In this document: in pieces, positions 12,715 through 13,607 of the stretch
Position numbering within the stretch: position 1 is the stretch's first letter
How the letters are laid out: every line of letters begins with the position of its first letter
Source of the DNA: Bacillota bacterium
GTDB lineage: Bacteria; Bacillota; Clostridia; Christensenellales; SZUA-584
Reading direction: 5' to 3'
DNA: 13,607 bases
Assembly (NCBI GenBank): GCA_023391105.1
Contig: JAEWBO010000019.1
Coordinates: 1-13,607 of the forward strand
Made by a program: the position numbers and the translations under genes
Notes under the pieces: model-generated
What the model was told of the DNA's origin: nothing
What the model saw: only the letters and a program-made list of their open reading frames with translations
Databases searched by the model: none

Positions 12715-13257
12715 ATGCGAAAAAGAAAACACGCCTGTCTTTTCTATATGGACGAAAAAGAGAACAGGCACTTTGAAAAGCAATTGGCCGTGACCGGCCT
12801 GAAAAAATCCGAACTACTGCGCAAGCTCATATTGAAAACCGACATCCAGCCTAAGCCGTCCGAGGACGTTATCCAGATATACCGCCTTGTGTCCACCATT
12901 GCGAATAACGCCAACCAGATGGCGAAGATCGCCAATGCCACCGGATACGTCGATCCCCAGAAGGTAGACGGGCTACTCATTATGGTGGATAAGTGCTGGC
13001 AGCTGATGAAGCGAATTAGAAGCAATTATTACGAGCAGAATCAATGGTTAAAGCGAGATTTTACTTTTTCTACTGATGGAACAAATCCTGATGATGAATA
13101 TTCAACGAGTGATCTTAAGGAATTAAGCACTATTGTGATTTTATCAGGATTTAAGGAAAAATACAGAAGCGTTTGCCCCATAGGACTTGAAGTATTGGCG
13201 TACCGAATTGTTGAACATTGTTTGCTTTACTTTCTTAGTGAAGGTTCCTCCTTATAA
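12715..13257 (+). CDS. mobC: MobC-family mobilisation protein with a foreign C-terminus (chimera)
   Basis: Residues 1-102 match MobC relaxosome accessory proteins of clostridial ICEs: a basic start (MRKRKHACLFYMDEKENRHF), a ribbon-helix-helix-like part (EKQLAVTGLKKSELLRKLIL) and a helical part (IYRLVSTIANNANQMAKIAN...LIMVDKCWQLMKRIR). MobC binds oriT and helps the relaxase nick. Family members usually end soon after LMKRIR. Here the frame runs on for 78 residues (SNYYEQNQWLKRDFTFSTDG... to FLSEGSSL) that look unrelated and are encoded by clearly more AT-rich DNA, so the native end and the following relaxase gene have been replaced at about 13020. AAGGAG stands eight bases before the ATG. DNA binding may survive, but mobilisation without a relaxase would need help from another element. 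Confidence 0.8.
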   Translation: MRKRKHACLFYMDEKENRHFEKQLAVTGLKKSELLRKLILKTDIQPKPSEDVIQIYRLVSTIANNANQMAKIANATGYVDPQKVDGLLIMVDKCWQLMKRIRSNYYEQNQWLKRDFTFSTDGTNPDDEYSTSDLKELSTIVILSGFKEKYRSVCPIGLEVLAYRIVEHCLLYFLSEGSSL

Positions 13258-13276
13258 AATTAGGAAGCTAATGCAG

Positions 13277-13386
13277 CATGAACATTATTAATTTGTCAAT
13301 GTTCTTCAAGTTACCTTAAGTGTATCAGCTTCCGTTTTATATTCAAGGCTGTCAATTATCTTGATCGTTATATTGGAATTCGTAAA
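13277..13386. repeat. Right copy of the ~110-bp direct repeat
   Basis: It matches 1-111. On the minus strand the protein-like frame of the left copy reads FTNSNITIKIIDSLEYKTE here and then meets TGA where the left copy has TAT, and a one-base deletion follows. It is therefore a decayed fragment of the same gene, without its start. Sequence upstream of it on the minus strand (13387 onward) is unrelated to the left copy. Confidence 0.9.
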
Positions 13387-13506
13387 CCTCGCACTTAGGA
13401 GGCGGTAGGCCTATTGTTCGCAGGAAGCCGGATGTGCCTATTTAAAGGGGTTTAGAGCAATTCTACTGTGTCTATTTGGTATATATATATCCCTCAAACT
13501 TCATGC

Positions 13507-13538
13507 TACACTACAGAAAATGTAGTATAAGTGTAGTA
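13507..13538. promoter_or_regulatory. Cluster of TGTAGTA half-sites, operator-like
   Basis: TGTAGTA occurs at 13521-13527 and again at 13532-13538 (11-bp spacing, about one helical turn), and an inverted half-site TACACTACA lies at 13507-13515. TACA/TGTA dyads resemble operators of BlaI/MecI/CopY-family repressors. The regulated gene would lie to the right of the window or has been lost. Confidence 0.4.
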
Positions 13539-13607
13539 AATGAAAATCGGCTGTCCAACCACTCTGATTTTTATGAAAGTTTCAATTTTCGGGACCATCT
13601 TCTTCTT

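Larger units (their letters stand above)
13258..13607. other. Right-end region without a complete gene
   Basis: It contains the second repeat copy (13277-13386), then 220 bp of non-coding DNA with (TA)-rich sequence at 13480-13490 and the TGTAGTA-type sites at 13507-13538. No ORF is supported on either strand up to the window end. Confidence 0.6.

Overview
The window reads like a worn, mosaic accessory region from a Firmicute, most likely an anaerobic gut-type Clostridia (Oscillospiraceae/Lachnospiraceae-like). The basis is the mix of families and signals: MobC, a DUF3991/TOPRIM primase-like protein and a small SSB typical of clostridial integrative conjugative elements (ICEs), a Gram-positive SOS box, AGGAGG-type ribosome binding sites, and a DUF6273/collagen-like surface protein. 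No rRNA, tRNA or CRISPR array was seen.

Layout. (1) 1-1383: a broken minus-strand gene whose interior is repeated at the far right end of the window; a 350-nt minus-strand stretch rich in hairpins that ends in an intrinsic terminator (candidate structured RNA); then an RpiB/LacAB-type sugar-phosphate isomerase. (2) 1385-2611: a complete IS3-family insertion sequence with orfA, orfB, 19-bp terminal inverted repeats and a visible A7G frameshift site. (3) 2631-3575: first copy of a TOPRIM-ssb module, cut by the IS side at its 5' end and broken within ssb. (4) 3577-8645: a self-contained minus-strand cassette: a MalT/LAL-type LuxR regulator with its own promoter and terminator, a small DUF2442 protein, and a secreted, membrane-anchored surface protein with a DUF6273 domain, two repeats and a Gly-X-Y collagen-like tract. 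A decayed second DUF2442 copy follows it. (5) 8662-10082: a fragment possibly from a BrxL/Lon-like protein, then the second TOPRIM-ssb module, in which the TOPRIM gene is dead but ssb is intact. (6) 10083-10466: non-coding DNA with terminators and hairpins. (7) 10467-12618: a minus-strand SOS operon (LexA box, dinB-like Y-family polymerase, an 85-aa conserved protein, and an SRAP/YedK-type abasic-site protein). (8) 12666-13257: a hairpin and mobC, whose 3' end has been replaced by unrelated AT-rich sequence. (9) 13277-13386: the second copy of the left-end repeat, then a non-coding region with an operator-like set of TGTAGTA sites.

How it works together. The replication and mobilisation pieces (TOPRIM, SSB, MobC) are parts of an ICE that no longer looks autonomous here: no relaxase, coupling protein or integrase is present, and several pieces are truncated or frameshifted. 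Two modules still look functional: the SOS-controlled DNA-damage operon, and the LuxR/DUF2442/surface-protein cassette. The latter is the best candidate for an under-described system (a regulated surface adhesin or display protein), though its function is inferred from architecture only.
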